64,000 nucleotides of DNA from Aurantibacter crassamenti (lineage in GTDB: Bacteria > Bacteroidota > Bacteroidia > Flavobacteriales > Flavobacteriaceae), in assembly GCF_016811105.1 (NCBI RefSeq), contig NZ_JAFBGM010000001.1, forward strand, positions 2,236,126-2,300,125, given 5' to 3'. Made by a program: the position numbers and the translations under genes. Below the pieces are notes generated by a model that made no database searches, had not been told where the DNA came from, and was given only the letters and a program-made list of their open reading frames with translations. Shown one piece after another: positions 60,492 to 64,000 of the stretch (positions within the stretch are counted from its first letter, which is position 1; each line of letters opens with the position of its first letter).

Positions 60492-61607
60492 GTGAAAGAA
60501 GACTTCTACGAAATATTAGGGATTAGTAAAAATGCGTCGGCTACAGATATAAAGAAAGCATATCGAAAAAAGGCCATTCAATATCATCCTGATAAAAACC
60601 CAGGTGATTCTCAGGCAGAAGAGATGTTTAAAAAGGCTGCAGAAGCTTATGAAGTATTAAGTGATCCTGATAAAAAGGCCAGATACGATCAGTTTGGTCA
60701 TTCTGCTTTCGAAGGCGGCGGTGGCGGCGGTTTTGGCGGCGGTGGCATGAATATGGATGACATTTTCAGCCAGTTTGGTGACATTTTCGGCGGCGGTGGT
60801 TTTGGTGGTTTTGGCGGTTTCGGTGGCGGTGGTCAGAGAAGAGTCAAAGGAAGTAATTTGCGCATACGTGTAAAGCTTACATTAGAAGAAGTAGCTAATG
60901 GTGTTGAGAAAAAAGTAAAGGTTCGTCGTAAAAAACAAGCTGCTGGTGTAACGTATAAAACGTGTAGTACATGTAATGGTAATGGTCAAGTGACTAAAAT
61001 CACGAACACTATTTTAGGTAGAATGCAAACTGCAGCTACCTGTAGTGCTTGCGGTGGAAGCGGCCAAATGATTGATAAAAAACCTAGCAACGCCGATGCA
61101 CAAGGTTTGGTAGTTGAAGAAGAAACAGTTTCTATAAAAATACCTTCAGGTGTTGAAGAAGGTATGCAGTTAAAAGTTTCAGGTAAAGGTAATGAGGCAC
61201 CAGGTAATGGTGTTTCAGGCGATTTACTAGTTGCTATTGAAACAGTAGATCATGAAACGCTAAAAAGAGAAGGTGATAATTTGCACTTTGATTTGTATAT
61301 AAGTATTTCTGAAGCTGTTTTAGGTACTTCAAAAGAAATAGATTCAGTTGGCGGAAAAGTAAGAATAAAGCTTGAGTCAGGTATTCAATCAGGAAAAATT
61401 CTAAGATTAAGAGGTAAAGGAGTTTCAAACATAAATGGCTACGGAAGTGGTGATTTATTAGTTCATGTTAACGTTTGGACGCCAAAAGAGCTCAATAAAG
61501 AGCAAAAAGAATTTTTTGAACGCATGCAGAACAACGAGAATTTTGAACCAAAGCCCGAGAAATCGGATAAATCGTTCTTTGAGAAGGTCAAAGATATGTT
61601 CTCTTAA
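60492..61607 (+). CDS. dnaJ: Chaperone DnaJ with half zinc-finger domain
   Basis: 371 residues, GTG start at 60492. J domain with HPD in YRKKAIQYHPDKNPGD, G/F-rich linker (residues about 75-115, very glycine-rich), then a cysteine-rich region and the C-terminal substrate-binding domains. Only two CxxCxGxG motifs are visible (CSTCNGNG and CSACGGSG). The usual DnaJ has four. The sites for motifs I and IV read GVTYKT... and SNADAQGLVV instead. The gene ends at KSFFEKVKDMFS. DnaK is not in the window. Confidence 0.95.
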   Translation: MKEDFYEILGISKNASATDIKKAYRKKAIQYHPDKNPGDSQAEEMFKKAAEAYEVLSDPDKKARYDQFGHSAFEGGGGGGFGGGGMNMDDIFSQFGDIFGGGGFGGFGGFGGGGQRRVKGSNLRIRVKLTLEEVANGVEKKVKVRRKKQAAGVTYKTCSTCNGNGQVTKITNTILGRMQTAATCSACGGSGQMIDKKPSNADAQGLVVEEETVSIKIPSGVEEGMQLKVSGKGNEAPGNGVSGDLLVAIETVDHETLKREGDNLHFDLYISISEAVLGTSKEIDSVGGKVRIKLESGIQSGKILRLRGKGVSNINGYGSGDLLVHVNVWTPKELNKEQKEFFERMQNNENFEPKPEKSDKSFFEKVKDMFS

Positions 61608-61651
61608 ACGAAAAGCGTGTTGTGGTTTAAATAAAAAACGTATATTTGATT

Positions 61652-61683
61652 TTATATCGGTTACGCCGATATAATTTTCTTTT
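61652..61683 (+). terminator. First terminator after dnaJ
   Basis: TTATATCGG (61652-61660) / CCGATATAA (61666-61674), 9 base pairs, 5-base loop, followed by TTTTCTTTTT. Confidence 0.8.
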
Positions 61684-61699
61684 TCATAGCAATTTTTTT

Positions 61700-61739
61700 C
61701 CCATCCTTAGATTTTATTTAAGGATGGGTTTTGTTTTTT
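61700..61739 (+). terminator. Second terminator after dnaJ
   Basis: CCCATCCTTA (61700-61709) / TAAGGATGGG (61719-61728), 10 base pairs, followed by TTTTGTTTTTT. Tandem with the first. Confidence 0.85.
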
Positions 61740-61851
61740 ATAAGATAGTTAGTTGATATTTTATAGAAAGCAGTACAGTAAAGTGCATATTTTGCATAGC
61801 AAATCAAACAACTCACAAGAATTTTCCGAATTAGTTTTTAATCGATTTGTA

Positions 61852-61859
61852 TATCTTTG
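61852..61859 (+). promoter_or_regulatory. Minus-7 element TATCTTTG of the ABC exporter operon
   Basis: Perfect TAnnTTTG, 14 bases before the ATG at 61874; no clear TTTG was found at the minus-33 position. The leader would be very short. Confidence 0.4.
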
Positions 61860-61873
61860 AACAAAATGCCTAC

Positions 61874-62809
61874 ATGAACAACATTTTGGTTACTAAAGAG
61901 GTTACCAAACAGTATGGTAAACATCTTGCCTTAAACAAAGTTTCTTTAGAAATTCCGAAAAACAGTATCTATGGTCTACTCGGGCCTAATGGTGCTGGAA
62001 AAACCACTTTAATCAGAATAATCAATCAAATAACATTTCCTGATTCTGGTGAAGTGTTTTTTGATGGTGAACCGTTAAAAGCTGAACACATATCTAAAAT
62101 TGGGTATTTGCCCGAAGAGCGGGGTTTGTACAAAAAAATGAAAGTGGGCGAGCAGGCACTATATTTAGCACAACTAAAAGGGTTAAGTAAAGCAGATGCA
62201 AATAAGCGCCTGAAATATTGGTTTGATAGATTAGAAATTGGCGATTGGTGGAACAAAAAAGTACAAGAGCTTTCTAAAGGAATGGCTCAAAAAATACAGT
62301 TTATTGTTACTGTACTTCATGAGCCAAAGCTGCTTATTTTTGATGAACCATTTAGTGGTTTTGATCCAATCAATGCGAATATTATAAAAGATGAAATTCT
62401 CTTATTAAAAGAAAAAGGAGCCTCTATAATATTTTCTACACATAGAATGGAATCAGTTGAAGAGTTATGTGAGTACATAGCGCTATTAAATAATTCTGAA
62501 AAAATTCTAGACGGAAAACTATCTGATATTAAAAAAGCTTATAAGAATAATATTTATCAAATAGGATTAGAAGTTGCTCATGGTGAAGCCTTGTTAAAAG
62601 AGTTATCCAATAAGTTTGAAATTAGTTTAGCAAAGTTTGATGCAGCAGAAGGGCAACTAGATTTTACGCTACAGTTGCCTAGTAATGATTCAAAAGAAAT
62701 GCTTGCTTATTTGTCTAGTAAGGCCAATATCAATCGTTTTGTTGAGACCATACCTTCAGCTAATGAAATATTTATAAAGAACATTCAAGATAAAGAGGTC
62801 AATGCATAA
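61874..62809 (+). CDS. ABC transporter ATP-binding protein
   Basis: 311 residues from ATG at 61874 (MNNILVTKEVTKQYGKH). Walker A GLLGPNGAGKTT, signature LSKGMAQKIQ, Walker B LLIFDEPFSGFDP, His switch ISTHRMESVEE-like (IFSTHRMES). C-terminal extension of about 90 residues, as in NatA/ABC-2 exporters. Overlaps the permease gene by 8 bases. Confidence 0.95.
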   Translation: MNNILVTKEVTKQYGKHLALNKVSLEIPKNSIYGLLGPNGAGKTTLIRIINQITFPDSGEVFFDGEPLKAEHISKIGYLPEERGLYKKMKVGEQALYLAQLKGLSKADANKRLKYWFDRLEIGDWWNKKVQELSKGMAQKIQFIVTVLHEPKLLIFDEPFSGFDPINANIIKDEILLLKEKGASIIFSTHRMESVEELCEYIALLNNSEKILDGKLSDIKKAYKNNIYQIGLEVAHGEALLKELSNKFEISLAKFDAAEGQLDFTLQLPSNDSKEMLAYLSSKANINRFVETIPSANEIFIKNIQDKEVNA

Positions 62810-64000
62810 ACTAGGCTTAATAATAAAGCGTGAATATCTAGCTAAAGTCAGAAACAAGTCGTTTGTAGTGATGACATTTTTGAGTCCAATTTTAATGGTG
62901 GGCATGGTTTTGTTGATTGCCTACCTTACTAAAATAAACGATAATGAAAGACAAGTTGTTGGTGTTTTAAATGAAAGCGATTATTTTACTAATGACTTTG
63001 TAGGTTCAGAAGGTACTTCATATTTACATTTCAATAGCATTTCATTAGAAGCTGCTAAAGACTCTGCAGCGGGGTTAGGTTATGTTGGGTTATTGCATAT
63101 TCCAAATCGTGCAAATTTAGAAGAACTTGCAGCGCAATCTTTTTTTTATACTAAAGATGTACCAAGTACGAATATACTTGATAAAATAGAAGGTGTTTTT
63201 GAAGATAGGCTTCGTTTAAATCGACTGCAAGAATTAGGGGTGTCAGCTCAAGATTTTGCAACAATGGAAAATCGTTTTGAACTGAAGACAGCTACATTTA
63301 AAGGACAAAAAAATTTAAAAGGAATTAATGAGATAAAGGCATTTATAGGTGGGGCTTTCGGATATCTTATTATGATGTTTATAATAATTTATGGTGGCTT
63401 TGTTATGCGAAGTGTTATAGAGGAGAAAACCAGTAGAATTATTGAAGTAATAATTTCATCGGTAAAACCTTTTCATTTAATGTTGGGTAAAATAATAGGC
63501 ACATCATTAGCAGGGGTAACTCAATTTGCAATTTGGATAGTTTCCGCATCGTTATTAATGTTAGTTGCCTTTTCCATTTTTGATATTGACCCGTCAGCGT
63601 TAAGTGCAACAAGCGACATTACAAATGGTATGACTGGCGAAATGGCACCACAAGTGCCTACTTTAGATAAAACGATGCAATTGTATGCACAAGAATTATA
63701 TGATATACCTTGGGCAATGTTGCTTACTTTTTTTGTAATCTATTTTATATTAGGGTATTTAATATATAGTTCTATTTATGCAGCAATCGGTGCTGCAGTT
63801 GATAGCGAGACCGATACACAGCAGTTTATTTTTCCAATTATTTTACCCTTAATGTTGGCTATTTATGTCGGGTTCTTTTCGGTGTTTAGTAATCCGCATG
63901 GTCCAATTGCGGTTGGTTTTTCATTATTTCCATTAACCTCACCAATTGTGATGCTCATGCGTTTGCCAGGAGGAATAGGTGAGGGTGGCGTACCAATTTG
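62802..64000 (+). CDS. ABC-2 type permease, NatB-like (3' end outside window)
   Basis: Starts at 62802 (MHKLGLIIKREYLAKVRNKS) and stays open to the window end, so about 399 residues are visible. One membrane helix near the N-terminus (VVMTFLSPILMVGMVLLIAYL), a large extracytoplasmic loop, then a block of helices. The sequence SVIEEKTSRIIEVIISSVKPFHLMLGKIIG is characteristic of ABC-2 permeases of the NatB/YhaP type. Works with the ATPase upstream to export an unknown substrate, perhaps sodium or a peptide. Confidence 0.93.
   Translation, partial: MHKLGLIIKREYLAKVRNKSFVVMTFLSPILMVGMVLLIAYLTKINDNERQVVGVLNESDYFTNDFVGSEGTSYLHFNSISLEAAKDSAAGLGYVGLLHIPNRANLEELAAQSFFYTKDVPSTNILDKIEGVFEDRLRLNRLQELGVSAQDFATMENRFELKTATFKGQKNLKGINEIKAFIGGAFGYLIMMFIIIYGGFVMRSVIEEKTSRIIEVIISSVKPFHLMLGKIIGTSLAGVTQFAIWIVSASLLMLVAFSIFDIDPSALSATSDITNGMTGEMAPQVPTLDKTMQLYAQELYDIPWAMLLTFFVIYFILGYLIYSSIYAAIGAAVDSETDTQQFIFPIILPLMLAIYVGFFSVFSNPHGPIAVGFSLFPLTSPIVMLMRLPGGIGEGGVPI

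Noticed and set aside
1-64000. tRNA, rRNA, phage, IS and toxin-antitoxin genes
   Set aside because: None was recognised by eye on either strand; intergenic spaces are short and contain mostly promoters and terminators. A covariance-model search would be needed for certainty.

Overview
The window looks like a chromosomal segment of a member of the Bacteroidota, most probably a marine Flavobacteriaceae. The basis is gene content and signals: a type III glutamine synthetase, a SusC/SusD pair, a small DUF4295 gene behind ribosomal proteins L28 and L33, AT-rich sequence, few Shine-Dalgarno sites, and promoters of the Bacteroidota type (TTTG, about 19-22 bases, TAnnTTTG). I see no rRNA, tRNA, CRISPR array, insertion sequence or phage gene.

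Layout. 1-2405: 3' part of glnN and an outer-membrane protein gene. 2858-9684: a complete one-strand curli (functional amyloid) locus with a very large major curlin, a minor curlin, a CsgE with an extra N-terminal domain that resembles the CsgC/CsgH chaperone fold, CsgF, a CsgG with an extra C-terminal beta-barrel-like domain, and a beta-propeller lipoprotein, closed by a strong terminator. 9864-16632: purM-like gene, then a probable extracytoplasmic redox operon (Rieske lipoprotein, thioredoxin-like protein, ApbE flavin transferase, DUF4266 micro-lipoprotein, DUF3570 outer-membrane protein), then prfA and pyrF. 16635-23925: mixed housekeeping and hypothetical genes (alpha/beta hydrolase, DUF4197, purU, Lrp-type regulator, MscS channel, DUF1684).

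23997-26766 (minus) is a nitrogen operon, P-II then Amt then a porin, with two matched dyads and a leader hairpin upstream. 27107-31257 holds crcB, several small proteins (one of 59 residues that is easy to miss), an MFS transporter and a tail-less SSB. 31509-36293 has a polysaccharide deacetylase translationally coupled to a large cytochrome-c/HEAT dehydrogenase-like lipoprotein, facing an SMP-30/gluconolactonase. 36409-49091 is mostly minus-strand housekeeping: rimO, ftsY, DUF4295-rpmG-rpmB, cinA, an Hpt protein, an FAH-family enzyme, an exonuclease, a methyltransferase, an E2 acyltransferase and recR. 49213-55701 is a SusD/SusC pair with a LacI-type palindrome upstream and a divergent sodium:solute symporter. 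55778-64000: CoA-binding protein, ilvE, DUF4920, mnmD, an epimerase, grpE-dnaJ with a good promoter and tandem terminators, and an ABC exporter pair cut by the window end.

The two most interesting systems are the curli locus with its two domain fusions, and the Rieske/thioredoxin/ApbE/DUF4266/DUF3570 cluster, whose biochemical job I cannot state from established knowledge. Both may be lineage-wide features of flavobacteria; that needs a database search I could not run.
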